Shown here one piece after another: positions 18,216 through 31,352 of a stretch of DNA of 64,000 nt. Origin of the DNA: Hydractinia symbiolongicarpus. Lineage: Eukaryota > Cnidaria > Hydrozoa > Anthoathecata > Hydractiniidae. The DNA is taken from the NCBI RefSeq assembly GCF_029227915.1, contig NC_079877.1, forward strand, positions 8,928,001 to 8,992,000, written 5' to 3'. The notes beneath the pieces were generated by a model, which was not told the origin of the DNA, searched no databases, and was given only the letters and a program-made list of their open reading frames with translations. The position numbers and the translations under genes are program-made. Position 1 is the stretch's first letter. Every line of letters begins with the position of its first letter.

Positions 18216-19517
18216 TTGCGAACAGCACTCGAACTATGACCTTTTTACCATTTCCAGGGGGATTAGCTCACATGGTAGAGCGCTCGCTTTGCATGCGAGA
18301 GGTACCTGGATCGATGCCCGGATCCTCCAAGACGATGTTTTTAATTTATTTATTTTTATACTAATTTCAGTAGTTGCCAATGGTCATAAGAGGATTTATG
18401 ATGCTCCTAAGATTACCTGGTATTAATAATAATAATAATAATACTAAACCGCGCTGCATATGTCTAGAGCATTTCTTGCTGTTTAATTTCGCATTGACAG
18501 TATACACAGTTTCAGCTTTTAACATGATCGACCGTGTGGCATTCGGGCATTGACGCCATCGCGAACATATTATTTAAATATGAACTCGTCCTCGGTAGTA
18601 TAGTGGTAAGTATCCCCGCCTGTCACGCGGGAGACCGGGGTTCGATTCCCCGCCGGGGAGGTTCTTTTTATCTTGTCAATGTTTCGTTTCACGTCAGTAG
18701 CGTTCGCGGGACTGTCCGGGAATACAGATTTACGCCCGGTTAGCTCAGTCGGTAGAGCATCAGACTTTTAATCTGAGGGTCGCGGGTTCGAGTCCCTCAT
18801 CGGGCGTAACAATTATTTGGTACGATGGTGAACTAACTTTCACCACAATGTCTTGTCGAAAGAGGATGAATAACGTAACATTTGCGGAGTGGCAAAGGCG
18901 AAGCAAACTTGATGGGGAACTAGCTCAGATGGTAGAGCGCTCGCTTAGCATGCGAGAGGTACCGGGATCGATGCCCGGGTTCTCCAATGCCTTTTCCATA
19001 GGCGTAAAATAAAAGAAATTTGCGCAGAGCAATTTGCAGCAGCGTTCGTGTCATGTCGGGATGGCCGAGCGGTCTAAGGCGCCAGACTCAAGACAAAATG
19101 TTCTTCCACTCATCGCGTGGAGAATTCTGGTCCTCGAATGAGGGCGTGGGTTCGAATCCCACTTCCGACAACTTTTCCCTGCCACACAAAATTTTAGGCC
19201 TAAAATGCAAGTCCACCGAGCCGGATTTGAACCAGCGACCTAAGGATGCCTGAGTGGTATAAGTTCGTCTACAGTCCTCCGCTCTACCAACTGAGCTATC
19301 GGTGGATGTAGCATCGTACAGTTCTTGTGCAGGACTATGCAGGTCATGTCACGTTTGTAGTATGACGTGGTTTTTAAAATGATGCGATAGCTCGCACGCA
19401 GCAGAGGGTGGTTTCGATCCACCGACCTCTGGGTTATGGGCCCAGCACGCTTCCTCTGCGCCACTCTGCTGAAGGTAGGTAAGCTGAAATGTGTCTGATG
19501 TAAGGTGTAGTTTAGTA
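18216..19517. repeat. Array unit 15
   Basis: Ala-TGC 18257-18329, Asp 18589-18660, Lys 18734-18806, Ala-AGC 18914-18986, Leu 19055-19170, Tyr(-) 19212-19305, iMet(-) 19399-19470. Private: T at 18307 (Ala T-stem U-C mismatch) and C at 19399 (initiator discriminator). Neither is in unit 35. Confidence 0.95.
19399..19470 (-). tRNA. Initiator tRNA-Met, discriminator A73 to G
   Basis: T-to-C at plus 19399 changes the unpaired discriminator from A to G on the minus strand. A73 contributes to MetRS recognition, so this single copy may be charged poorly. All other initiator features are intact. Confidence 0.88.
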
Positions 19518-20819
19518 TTGCGAACAGCACTCGAACTATGACCTTTTTACCATTTCCAGGGGGATTAGCTCACATGGTAGAGCGCTCGCTTTGCATGCGA
19601 GAGGTACCGGGATCGATGCCCGGATCCTCCAAGACGATGTTTTTAATTTATTTATTTTTATACTAATTTCAGTAGTTGCCAATGGTCATAAGAGGATTTA
19701 TGATGCTCCTAAGATTACCTGGTATTAATAATAATAATAATAATACTAAACCGCGCTGCATATGTCTAGAGCATTTCTTGCTGTTTAATTTCGCATTGAC
19801 AGTATACACAGTTTCAGCTTTTAACATGATCGACCGTGTGGCATTCGGGCATTGACGCCATCGCGAACATATTATTTAAATATGAACTCGTCCTCGGTAG
19901 TATAGTGGTAAGTATCCCCGCCTGTCACGCGGGAGACCGGGGTTCGATTCCCCGCCGGGGAGGTTCTTTTTATCTTGTCAATGTTTCGTTTCACGTCAGT
20001 AGCGTTCGCGGGACTGTCCGGGAATACAGATTTACGCCCGGTTAGCTCAGTCGGTAGAGCATCAGACTTTTAATCTGAGGGTCGCGGGTTCGAGTCCCTC
20101 ATCGGGCGTAACAATTATTTGGTACGATGGTGAACTAACTTTCACCACAATGTCTTGTCGAAAGAGGATGAATAACGTAACATTTGCGGAGTGGCAAAGG
20201 CGAAGCAAACTTGATGGGGAACTAGCTCAGATGGTAGAGCGCTCGCTTAGCATGCGAGAGGTACCGGGATCGATGCCCGGGTTCTCCAATGCCTTTTCCA
20301 TAGGCGTAAAATAAAAGAAATTTGCGCAGAGCAATTTGCAGCAGCGTTCGTGTCATGTCGGGATGGCCGAGCGGTCTAAGGCGCCAGACTCAAGACAAAA
20401 TGTTCTTCCACTCATCGCGTGGAGAATTCTGGTCCTCGAATGAGGGCGTGGGTTCGAATCCCACTTCCGACAACTTTTCCCTGCCACACAAAATTTTAGG
20501 CCTAAAATGCAAGTCCACCGAGCCGGATTTGAACCAGCGACCTAAGGATGCCTGAGTGGTATAAGTTCGTCTACAGTCCTCCGCTCTACCAACTGAGCTA
20601 TCGGTGGATGTAGCATCGTACAGTTCTTGTGCAGGACTATGCAGGTCATGTCACGTTTGTAGTATGACGTGGTTTTTAAAATGATGCGATAGCTCGCACG
20701 TAGCAGAGGGTGGTTTCGATCCACCGACCTCTGGGTTATGGGCCCAGCACGCTTCCTCTGCGCCACTCTGCTGAAGGTAGGTAAGCTGAAATGTGTCTGA
20801 TGTAAGGTGTAGTTTAGTA
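19518..20819. repeat. Array unit 16
   Basis: Ala-TGC 19559-19631, Asp 19891-19962, Lys 20036-20108, Ala-AGC 20216-20288, Leu 20357-20472, Tyr(-) 20514-20607, iMet(-) 20701-20772. No difference from the consensus seen. Confidence 0.95.
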
Positions 20820-22121
20820 TTGCGAACAGCACTCGAACTATGACCTTTTTACCATTTCCAGGGGGATTAGCTCACATGGTAGAGCGCTCGCTTTGCATGC
20901 GAGAGGTACCGGGATCGATGCCCGGATCCTCCAAGACGATGTTTTTAATTTATTTATTTTTATACTAATTTCAGTAGTTGCCAATGGTCATAAGAGGATT
21001 TATGATGCTCCTAAGATTACCTGGTATTAATAATAATAATAATAATACTAAACCGCGCTGCATATGTCTAGAGCATTTCTTGCTGTTTAATTTCGCATTG
21101 ACAGTATACACAGTTTCAGCTTTTAACATGATCGACCGTGTGGCATTCGGGCATTGACGCCATCGCGAACATATTATTTAAATATGAACTCGTCCTCGGT
21201 AGTATAGTGGTAAGTATCCCCGCCTGTCACGCGGGAGACCGGGGTTCGATTCCCCGCCGGGGAGGTTCTTTTTATCTTGTCAATGTTTCGTTTCACGTCA
21301 GTAGCGTTCGCGGGACTGTCCGGGAATACAGATTTACGCCCGGTTAGCTCAGTCGGTAGAGCATCAGACTTTTAATCTGAGGGTCGCGGGTTCGAGTCCC
21401 TCATCGGGCGTAACAATTATTTGGTACGATGGTGAACTAACTTTCACCACAATGTCTTGTCGAAAGAGGATGAATAACGTAACATTTGCGGAGTGGCAAA
21501 GGCGAAGCAAACTTGATGGGGAACTAGCTCAGATGGTAGAGCGCTCGCTTAGCATGCGAGAGGTACCGGGATCGATGCCCGGGTTCTCCAATGCCTTTTC
21601 CATAGGCGTAAAATAAAAGAAATTTGCGCAGAGCAATTTGCAGCAGCGTTCGTGTCATGTCGGGATGGCCGAGCGGTCTAAGGCGCCAGACTCAAGACAA
21701 AATGTTCTTCCACTCATCGCGTGGAGAATTCTGGTCCTCGAATGAGGGCGTGGGTTCGAATCCCACTTCCGACAACTTTTCCCTGCCACACAAAATTTTA
21801 GGCCTAAAATGCAAGTCCACCGAGCCGGATTTGAACCAGCGACCTAAGGATGCCTGAGTGGTATAAGTTCGTCTACAGTCCTCCGCTCTACCAACTGAGC
21901 TATCGGTGGGTGTAGCATCGTACAGTTCTTGTGCAGGACTATGCAGGTCATGTCACGTTTGTAGTATGACGTGGTTTTTAAAATGATGCGATAGCTCGCA
22001 CGTAGCAGAGGGTGGTTTCGATCCACCGACCTCTGGGTTATGGGCCCAGCACGCTTCCTCTGCGCCACTCTGCTGAAGGTAGGTAAGCTGAAATGTGTCT
22101 GATGTAAGGTGTAGTTTAGTA
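20820..22121. repeat. Array unit 17
   Basis: Ala-TGC 20861-20933, Asp 21193-21264, Lys 21338-21410, Ala-AGC 21518-21590, Leu 21659-21774, Tyr(-) 21816-21909, iMet(-) 22003-22074. G at 21910, the base just before the Tyr 5' end, is private. Confidence 0.95.
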
Positions 22122-23423
22122 TTGCGAACAGCACTCGAACTATGACCTTTTTACCATTTCCAGGGGGATTAGCTCACATGGTAGAGCGCTCGCTTTGCAT
22201 GCGAGAGGTACCGGGATCGATGCCCGGATCCTCCAAGACGATGTTTTTAATTTATTTATTTTTATACTAATTTCAGTAGTTGCCAATGGTCATAAGAGGA
22301 TTTATGATGCTCCTAAGATTACCTGGTATTAATAATAATAATAATAATACTAAACCGCGCTGCATATGTCTAGAGCATTTCTTGCTGTTTAATTTCGCAT
22401 TGACAGTATACACAGTTTCAGCTTTTAACATGATCGACCGTGTGGCATTCGGGCATTGACGCCATCGCGAACATATTATTTAAATATGAACTCGTCCTCG
22501 GTAGTATAGTGGTAAGTATCCCCGCCTGTCACGCGGGAGACCGGGGTTCGATTCCCCGCCGGGGAGGTTCTTTTTATCTTGTCAATGTTTCGTTTCACGT
22601 CAGTAGCGTTCGCGGGACTGTCCGGGAATACAGATTAACGCCCGGTTAGCTCAGTCGGTAGAGCATCAGACTTTTAATCTGAGGGTCGCGGGTTCGAGTC
22701 CCTCATCGGGCGTAACAATTATTTGGTACGATGGTGAACTAACTTTCACCACAATGTCTTGTCGAAAGAGGATGAATAACGTAACATTTGCGGAGTGGCA
22801 AAGGCGAAGCAAACTTGATGGGGAACTAGCTCAGATGGTAGAGCGCTCGCTTAGCATGCGAGAGGTACCGGGATCGATGCCCGGGTTCTCCAATGCCTTT
22901 TCCATAGGCGCAAAATAAAAGAAATTTGCGCAGAGCAATTTGCAGCAGCGTTCGTGTCATGTCGGGATGGCCGAGCGGTCTAAGGCGCCAGACTCAAGAC
23001 AAAATGTTCTTCCACTCATCGCGTGGAGAATTCTGGTCCTCGAATGAGGGCGTGGGTTCGAATCCCACTTCCGACAACTTTTCCCTGCCACACAAAATTT
23101 TAGGCCTAAAATGCAAGTCCACCGAGCCGGATTTGAACCAGAGACCTAAGGATGCCTGAGTGGTATAAGTTCGTCTACAGTCCTCCGCTCTACCAACTGA
23201 GCTATCGGTGGATGTAGCATCGTACAGTTCTTGTGCAGGACTATGCAGGTCATGTCACGTTTGTAGTATGACGTGGTTTTTAAAATGATGCGATAGCTCG
23301 CACGTAGCAGAGGGTGGTTTCGATCCACCGACCTCTGGGTTATGGGCCCAGCACGCTTCCTCTGCGCCACTCTGCTGAAGGTAGGTAAGCTGAAATGTGT
23401 CTGATGTAAGGTGTAGTTTAGTA
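22122..23423. repeat. Array unit 18
   Basis: Ala-TGC 22163-22235, Asp 22495-22566, Lys 22640-22712, Ala-AGC 22820-22892, Leu 22961-23076, Tyr(-) 23118-23211, iMet(-) 23305-23376. Private: A at 22637, C at 22911, and A at 23142, which puts U opposite C at T-stem pair 49-65 of Tyr. Confidence 0.95.
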
Positions 23424-24725
23424 TTGCGAACAGCACTCGAACTATGACCTTTTTACCATTTCCAGGGGGATTAGCTCACATGGTAGAGCGCTCGCTTTGC
23501 ATGCGAGAGGTACCGGGATCGATGCCCGGATCCTCCAAGACGATGTTTTTAATTTATTTATTTTTATACTAATTTCAGTAGTTGCCAATGGTCATAAGAG
23601 GATTTATGATGCTCCTAAGATTACCTGGTATTAATAATAATAATAATAATACTAAACCGCGCTGCATAAGTCTAGAGCATTTCTTGCTGTTTAATTTCGC
23701 ATTGACAGTATACACAGTTTCAGCTTTTAACATGATCGACCGTGTGGCATTCGGGCATTGACGCCATCGCGAACATATTATTTAAATATGAACTCGTCCT
23801 CGGTAGTATAGTGGTAAGTATCCCCGCCTGTCACGCGGGAGACCGGGGTTCGATTCCCCGCCGGGGAGGTTCTTTTTATCTTGTCAATGTTTCGTTTCAC
23901 GTCAGTAGCGTTCGCGGGACTGTCCGGGAATACAGATTTACGCCCGGTTAGCTCAGTCGGTAGAGCATCAGACTTTTAATCTGAGGGTCGCGGGTTCGAG
24001 TCCCTCATCGGGCGTAACAATTATTTGGTACGATGGTGAACTAACTTTCACCACAATGTCTTGTCGAAAGAGGATGAATAACGTAACATTTGCGGAGTGG
24101 CAAAGGCGAAGCAAACTTGATGGGGAACTAGCTCAGATGGTAGAGCGCTCGCTTAGCATGCGAGAGGTACCGGGATCGATGCCCGGGTTCTCCAATGCCT
24201 TTTCCATAGGCGTAAAATAAAAGAAATTTGCGCAGAGCAATTTGCAGCAGCGTTCGTGTCATGTCGGGATGGCCGAGCGGTCTAAGGCGCCAGACTCAAG
24301 ACAAAATGTTCTTCCACTCATCGCGTGGAGAATTCTGGTCCTCGAATGAGGGCGTGGGTTCGAATCCCACTTCCGACAACTTTTCCCTGCCACACAAAAT
24401 TTTAGGCCTAAAATGCAAGTCCACCGAGCCGGATTTGAACCAGCGACCTAAGGATGCCTGAGTGGTATAAGTTCGTCTACAGTCCTCCGCTCTACCAACT
24501 GAGCTATCGGTGGATATAGCATCGTACAGTTCTTGTGCAGGACTATGCAGGTCATGTCACGTTTGTAGTATGACGTGGTTTTTAAAATGATGCGATAGCT
24601 CGCACGTAGCAGAGGGTGGTTTCGATCCACCGACCTCTGGGTTATGGGCCCAGCACGCTTCCTCTGCGCCACTCTGCTGAAGGTAGGTAAGCTGAAATGT
24701 GTCTGATGTAAGGTGTAGTTTAGTA
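23424..24725. repeat. Array unit 19
   Basis: Ala-TGC 23465-23537, Asp 23797-23868, Lys 23942-24014, Ala-AGC 24122-24194, Leu 24263-24378, Tyr(-) 24420-24513, iMet(-) 24607-24678. Two spacer changes only: A at 23669 and A at 24516. Confidence 0.95.
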
Positions 24726-26027
24726 TTGCGAACAGCACTCGAACTATGACCTTTTTACCATTTCCAGGGGGATTAGCTCACATGGTAGAGCGCTCGCTTT
24801 GCATGCGAGAGGTACCGGGATCGATGCCCGGATCCTCCAAGACGATGTTTTCAATTTATTTATTTTTATACTAATTTCAGTAGTTGCCAATGGTCATAAG
24901 AGGATTTATGATGCTCCTAAGATTACCTGGTATTAATAATAATAATAATAATACTAAACCGCGCTGCATATGTCTAGAGCATTTCTTGCTGTTTAATTTC
25001 GCATTGACAGTATACACAGTTTCAGCTTTTAACATGATCGACCGTGTGGCATTCGGGCATTGACGCCATCGCGAACATATTATTTAAATATGAACTCGTC
25101 CTCGGTAGTATAGTGGTAAGTATCCCCGCCTGTCACGCAGGAGACCGGGGTTCGATTCCCCGCCGGGGAGGTTCTTTTTATCTTGTCAATGTTTCGTTTC
25201 ACGTCAGTAGCGTTCGCGGGACTGTCCGGGAATACAGATTTACGCTCGGTTAGCTCAGTCGGTAGAGCATCAGACTTTTAATCTGACGGTCGCGGGTTCG
25301 AGTCCCTCATCGGGCGTAACAATTATTTGGTACGATGGTGAACTAACTTTCACCACAATGTCTTGTCGAAAAAGGATGAATAACGTGACATTTGCGGAGT
25401 GGCAAAGGCGAAGCAAACTTGATGGGGAACTAGCTCAGATGGTAGAGCGCTCGCTTAGCATGCGAGAGGTACCGGGATCGATGCCCGGGTTCTCCAATGC
25501 CTTTTCCATAGGCGTAAAATAAAAGAAATTTGCGCAGAGCAATTTGCAGCAGCGTTCGTGTCATGTCGGGATGGCCGAGCGGTCTAAGGCGCCAGACTCA
25601 AGACAAAATGTTCTTCCACTCATCGCGTGGAGAATTCTGGTCCTCGAATGAGGGCGTGGGTTCGAATCCCACTTCCGACAACTTTTCCCTGCCACACAAA
25701 ATTTTAGGCCTAAAATGCAAGTCCACCGAGCCGGATTTGAACCAGCGACCTAAGGATGCCTGAGTGGTATAAGTTCGTCTACAGTCCTCCGCTCTACCAA
25801 CTGAGCTATCGGTGGATGTAGCATCGTACAGTTCTTGTGCAGGACTATGCAGGTCATGTCACGTTTGTAGTATGACGTGGTTTTTAAAATGATGCGATAG
25901 CTCGCACGTAGCAGAGGGTGGTTTCGATCCACCGACCTCTGGGTTATGGGCCCAGCACGCTTCCTCTGCGCCACTCTGCTGAAGGTAGGTAAGCTGAAAT
26001 GTGTCTGATGTAAGGTGTAGTTTAGTA
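24726..26027. repeat. Array unit 20, the most mutated regular unit of this region
   Basis: Ala-TGC 24767-24839, Asp 25099-25170, Lys 25244-25316, Ala-AGC 25424-25496, Leu 25565-25680, Tyr(-) 25722-25815, iMet(-) 25909-25980. C at 24852 (terminator T5 to T4), A at 25139 (Asp anticodon stem, C-A mismatch), T at 25246 (Lys pair 3-70, becomes U-G), C at 25287 (Lys position 44, as in units 4 and 24), A at 25372, G at 25387. Confidence 0.95.
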
Positions 26028-27332
26028 TTGCGAACAGCACTCGAACTATGACCTTTTTACCATTTCCAGGGGGATTAGCTCACATGGTAGAGCGCTCGCT
26101 TTGCATGCGAGAGGTACCGGGATCGATGCCCGGATCCTCCAAGACGATGTTTTTAATTTATTTATTTTTATACTAATTTCAGTAGTTGCCAATGGTCATA
26201 AGAGGATTTATGATGCTCCTAAGATTACCTGGTATTAATAATAATAATAATAATAATACTAAACCGCGCTGCATATGTCTAGAGCATTTCTTGCTGTTTA
26301 ATTTCGCATTGACTGTATACACAGTTTCAGCTTTTAACATGATCGACCGTGTGGCATTCGGGCATTGACGCCATCGCGAACATATTATTTAAGTATGAAC
26401 TCGTCCTCGGTAGTATAGTGGTAAGTATCCCCGCCTGTCACGCGGGAGACCGGGGTTCGATTCCCCGCCGGGGAGGTTCTTTTTATCTTGTCAATGTTTC
26501 GTTTCACGTCAGTAGCGTTCGCGGGACTGTCCGGGAATACAGATTTACGCCCGGTTAGCTCAGTCGGTAGAGCATCAGACTTTTAATCTGAGGGTCGCGG
26601 GTTCGAGTCCCTCATCGGGCGTAACAATTATTTGGTACGATGGTGAACTAACTTTCACCACAATGTCTTGTCGAAAGAGGATGAATAACGTAACATTTGC
26701 GGAGTGGCAAAGGCGAAGCAAACTTGATGGGGAACTAGCTCAGATGGTAGAGCGCTCGCTTAGCATGCGAGAGGTACCGGGATCGATGCCCGGGTTCTCC
26801 AATGCCTTTTCCATAGGCGTAAAATAAAAGAAATTTGCGCAGAGCAATTTGCAGCAGCGTTCGTGTCATGTCGGGATGGCCGAGCGGTCTAAGGCGCCAG
26901 ACTCAAGACAAAATGTTCTTCCACTCATCGCGTGGAGAATTCTGGTCCTCGAATGAGGGCGTGGGTTCGAATCCCACTTCCGACAACTTTTCCCTGCCAC
27001 ACAAAATTTTAGGCCTAAAATGCAAGTCCACCGAGCCGGATTTGAACCAGCGACCTAAGGATGCCTGAGTGGTATAAGTTCGTCTACAGTCCTCCGCTCT
27101 ACCAACTGAGCTATCGGTGGATGTAGCATCGTACAGTTCTTGTGCAGGACTATGCAGGTCATGTCACGTTTGTAGTATGACGTGGTTTTTAAAATGATGC
27201 GATAGCTCGCACGTAGCAGAGGGTGGTTTCGATCCACCGACCTCTGGGTTATGGGCCCAGCACGCTTCCTCTGCGCCACTCTGCTGAAGGTAGGTAAGCT
27301 GAAATGTGTCTGATGTAAGGTGTAGTTTAGTA
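26028..27332. repeat. Array unit 21, one extra TAA (1305 bp)
   Basis: Ala-TGC 26069-26141, Asp 26404-26475, Lys 26549-26621, Ala-AGC 26729-26801, Leu 26870-26985, Tyr(-) 27027-27120, iMet(-) 27214-27285. (TAA)7, T at 26314, and G at 26393 as in units 1, 2 and 22. First unit of the second copy of the duplicated block. Confidence 0.95.
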
Positions 27333-28634
27333 TTGCGAACAGCACTCGAACTATGACCTTTTTACCATTTCCAGGGGGATTAGCTCACATGGTAGAGCGC
27401 TCGCTTTGCATGCGAGAGGTACCGGGATCGATGCCCGGATCCTCCAAGACGATGTTTTTAATTTATTTATTTTTATACTAATTTCAGTAGTTGCCAATGG
27501 TCATAAGAGGATTTATGATGCTCCTAAGATTACCTGGTATTAATAATAATAATAATAATACTAAACCGCGCTGCATATGTCTAGAGCATTTCTTGTTGTT
27601 TAATTTCGCATTGACAGTATACACAGTTTCAGCTTTTAACATGATCGACCGTGTGGCATTCGGGCATTGACGCCATCGCGAACATATTATTTAAGTATGA
27701 ACTCGTCCTCGGTAGTATAGTGGTAAGTATCCCCGCCTGTCACGCGGGAGACCGGGGTTCGATTCCCCGCCGGGGAGGTTCTTTTTATCTTGTCAATGTT
27801 TCGTTTCACGTCAGTAGCGTTCGCGGGACTGTCCGGGAATACAGATTTACGCCCGGTTAGCTCAGTCGGTAGAGCATCAGACTTTTAATCTGAGGGTCGC
27901 GGGTTCGAGTCCCTCATCGGGCGTAACAATTATTTGGTACGATGGTGAACTAACTTTCACCACAATGTCTTGTCGAAAGAGGATGAATAACGTAACATTT
28001 GCGGAGTGGCAAAGGCGAAGCAAACTTGATGGGGAACTAGCTCAGATGGTAGAGCGCTCGCTTAGCATGCGAGAGGTACCGGGATCGATGCCCGGGTTCT
28101 CCAATGCCTTTTCCATAGGCGTAAAATAAAAGAAATTTGCGCAGAGCAATTTGCAGCAGCGTTCGTGTCATGTCGGGATGGCCGAGCGGTCTAAGGCGCC
28201 AGACTCAAGACAAAATGTTCTTCCACTCATCGCGTGGAGAATTCTGGTCCTCGAATGAGGGCGTGGGTTCGAATCCCACTTCCGACAACTTTTCCCTGCC
28301 ACACAAAATTTTAGGCCTAAAATGCAAGTCCACCGAGCCGGATTTGAACCAGCGACCTAAGGATGCCTGAGTGGTATAAGTTCGTCTACAGTCCTCCGCT
28401 CTACCAACTGAGCTATCGGTGGATGTAGCATCGTACAGTTCTTGTGCAGGACTATGCAGGTCATGTCACGTTTGTAGTATGACGTGGTTTTTAAAATGAT
28501 GCGATAGCTCGCACGTAGCAGAGGGTGGTTTCGATCCACCGACCTCTGGGTTATGGGCCCAGCACGCTTCCTCTGCGCCACTCTGCTGAAGGTAGGTAAG
28601 CTGAAATGTGTCTGATGTAAGGTGTAGTTTAGTA
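27333..28634. repeat. Array unit 22
   Basis: Ala-TGC 27374-27446, Asp 27706-27777, Lys 27851-27923, Ala-AGC 28031-28103, Leu 28172-28287, Tyr(-) 28329-28422, iMet(-) 28516-28587. T at 27596 and G at 27695 match unit 2; unit 2's private G is absent. Confidence 0.95.
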
Positions 28635-29936
28635 TTGCGAACAGCACTCGAACTATGACCTTTTCACCATTTCCAGGGGGATTAGCTCACATGGTAGAGC
28701 GCTCCCTTTGCATGCGAGAGGTACCGGGATCGATGCCCGGATCCTCCAAGACGATGTTTTTAATTTATTTATTTTTATACTAATTTCAGTAGTTGCCAAT
28801 GGTCATAAGAGGATTTATGATGCTCCTAAGATTACCTGGTATTAATAATAATAATAATAATACTAAACCGCGCTGCATATGTCTAGAGCATTTCTTGCTG
28901 TTTAATTTCGCATTGACAGTATACACAGTTTCAGCTTTTAACATGATCGACCGTGTGGCATTCGGGCATTGACGCCATCGCGAACATATTATTTAAATAT
29001 GAACTCGTCCTCGGTAGTATAGTGGTAAGTATCCCCGCCTGTCACGCGGGAGACCGGGGTTCGATTCCCCGCCGGGGAGGTTCTTTTTATCTTGTCAATG
29101 TTTCGTTTCACGTCAGTAGCGTTCGCGGGACTGTCCGGGAATACAGATTTACGCCCGGTTAGCTCAGTCGGTAGAGCATCAGACTTTTAATCTGAGGGTC
29201 GCGGGTTCGAGTCCCTCATCGGGCGTAACAATTATTTGGTACGATGGTGAACTAACTTTCACCACAATTTCTTGTCGAAAGAGGATGAATAACGTAACAT
29301 TTGCGGAGTGGCAAAGGCGAAGCAAACTTGATGGGGAACTAGCTCAGATGGTAGAGCGCTCGCTTAGCATGCGAGAGGTACCGGGATCGATGCCCGGGTT
29401 CTCCAATGCCTTTTCCATAGGCGTAAAATAAAAGAAATTTGCGCAGAGCAATTTGCAGCAGCGTTCGTGTCATGTCGGGATGGCCGAGCGGTCTAAGGCG
29501 CCAGACTCAAGACAAAATGTTCTTCCACTCATCGCGTGGAGAATTCTGGTCCTCGAATGAGGGCGTGGGTTCGAATCCCACTTCCGACAACTTTTCCCTG
29601 CCACACAAAATTTTAGGCCTAAAATGCAAGTCCACCGAGCCGGATTTGAACCAGCGACCTAAGGATGCCTGAGTGGTATAAGTTCGTCTACAGTCCTCCG
29701 CTCTACCAACTGAGCTATCGGTGGATGTAGCATCGTACAGTTCTTGTGCAGGACTATGCAGGTCATGTCACGTTTGTAGTATGACGTGGTTTTTAAAATG
29801 ATGCGATAGCTCGCACGTAGCAGAGGGTGGTTTCGATCCACCGACCTCTGGGTTATGGGCCCAGCACGCTTCCTCTGCGCCACTCTGCTGAAGGTAGGTA
29901 AGCTGAAATGTGTCTGATGTAAGGTGTAGTTTAGTA
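28635..29936. repeat. Array unit 23
   Basis: Ala-TGC (stem mismatch at 28705) 28676-28748, Asp 29008-29079, Lys 29153-29225, Ala-AGC 29333-29405, Leu 29474-29589, Tyr(-) 29631-29724, iMet(-) 29818-29889. C at 28665, C at 28705 and T at 29269 match unit 3. Confidence 0.95.
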
Positions 29937-31238
29937 TTGCGAACAGCACTCGAACTATGACCTTTTTACCATTTCCAGGGGGATTAGCTCACATGGTAGA
30001 GCGCTCGCTTAGCATGCGAGAGGTACCGGGATCGATGCCCGGATCCTCCAAGACGATGTTTTTAATTTATTTATTTTTATACTAATTTCAGTAGTTGCCA
30101 ATGGTCATAAGAGGATTTATGATGCTCCTAAGATTACCTGGTATTAATAATAATAATAATAATACTAAACCGCGCTGCATATGTCTAGAGCATTTCTTGC
30201 TGTTTAATTTCGCATTGACAGTATACACAGTTTCAGCTTTTAACATGATCGACCGTGTGGCATTCGGGCATTGACGCCATCGCGAACATATTATTTAAAT
30301 ATGAACTCGTCCTCGGTAGTATAGTGGTAAGTATCCCCGCCTGTCACGCGGGAGACCGGGGTTCGATTCCCCGCCGGGGAGGTTCTTTTTATCTTGTCAA
30401 TGTTTCGTTTCACGTCAGTAGCGTTCGCGGGACTGTCCGGGAATACAGATTTACGCCCGGTTAGCTCAGTCGGTAGAGCATCAGACTTTTAATCTGACGG
30501 TCGCGGGTTCGAGTCCCTCATCGGGCGTAACAATTATTTGGTACGATGGTGAACTAACTTTCACCACAATGTCTTGTCGAAAGAGGATGAATAACGTAAC
30601 ATTTGCGGAGTGGCAAAGGCGAAGCAAACTTGATGGGGAACTAGCTCAGATGGTAGAGCGCTCGCTTAGCATGCGAGAGGTACCGGGATCGATGCCCGGG
30701 TTCTCCAATGCCTTTTCCATAGGCGTAAAATAAAAGAAATTTGCGCAGAGCAATTTGCAGCAGCGTTCGTGTCATGTCGGGATGGCCGAGCGGTCTAAGG
30801 CGCCAGACTCAAGACAAAATGTTCTTCCACTCATCGCGTGGAGAATTATGGTCCTCGAATGAGGGCGTGGGTTCGAATCCCACTTCCGACAACTTTTCCC
30901 TGCCACACAAAATTTTAGGCCTAAAATGCAAGTCCACCGAGCCGGATTTGAACCAGCGACCTAAGGATGCCTGAGTGGTATAAGTTCGTCTACAGTCCTC
31001 CGCTCTACCAACTGAGCTATCGGTGGATGTAGCATCGTACAGTTCTTGTGCAGGACTATGCAGGTCATGTCACGTTTGTAGTATGACGTGGTTTTTAAAA
31101 TGATGCGATAGCTCGCACGTAGCAGAGGGTGGTTTCGATCCACCGACCTCTGGGTTATGGGCCCAGCACGCTTCCTCTGCGCCACTCTGCTGAAGGTAGG
31201 TAAGCTGAAATGTGTCTGATGTAAGGTGTAGTTTAGTA
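29937..31238. repeat. Array unit 24
   Basis: Ala (AGC) 29978-30050, Asp 30310-30381, Lys 30455-30527, Ala-AGC 30635-30707, Leu 30776-30891, Tyr(-) 30933-31026, iMet(-) 31120-31191. A at 30011, C at 30498 and A at 30848 match unit 4. Confidence 0.95.
29978..30050 (+). tRNA. tRNA-Ala at TGC locus with AGC anticodon (copy of unit 4)
   Basis: A at 30011; otherwise as the unit 4 gene, including G3-U70. Confidence 0.92.
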
Positions 31239-31279
31239 TTGCGAACAGCACTCGAACTATGACCTTTTTACCATTTCCA

Positions 31280-31352
31280 GGGGGATTAGCTCACATGGTA
31301 GAGCGCTCGCTTCGCATGCGAGAGGTACCGGGATCGATGCCCGGATCCTCCA
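31280..31352 (+). tRNA. tRNA-Ala with CGC anticodon (copy of unit 5)
   Basis: C at 31313 at the wobble position; otherwise as the Ala(TGC) gene. Confidence 0.92.

Noticed and set aside
26186-26368. 60-codon frame with an Asn run in unit 21
   Set aside because: It exists only because one extra TAA triplet was added (read as AAT, Asn). It is spacer sequence.
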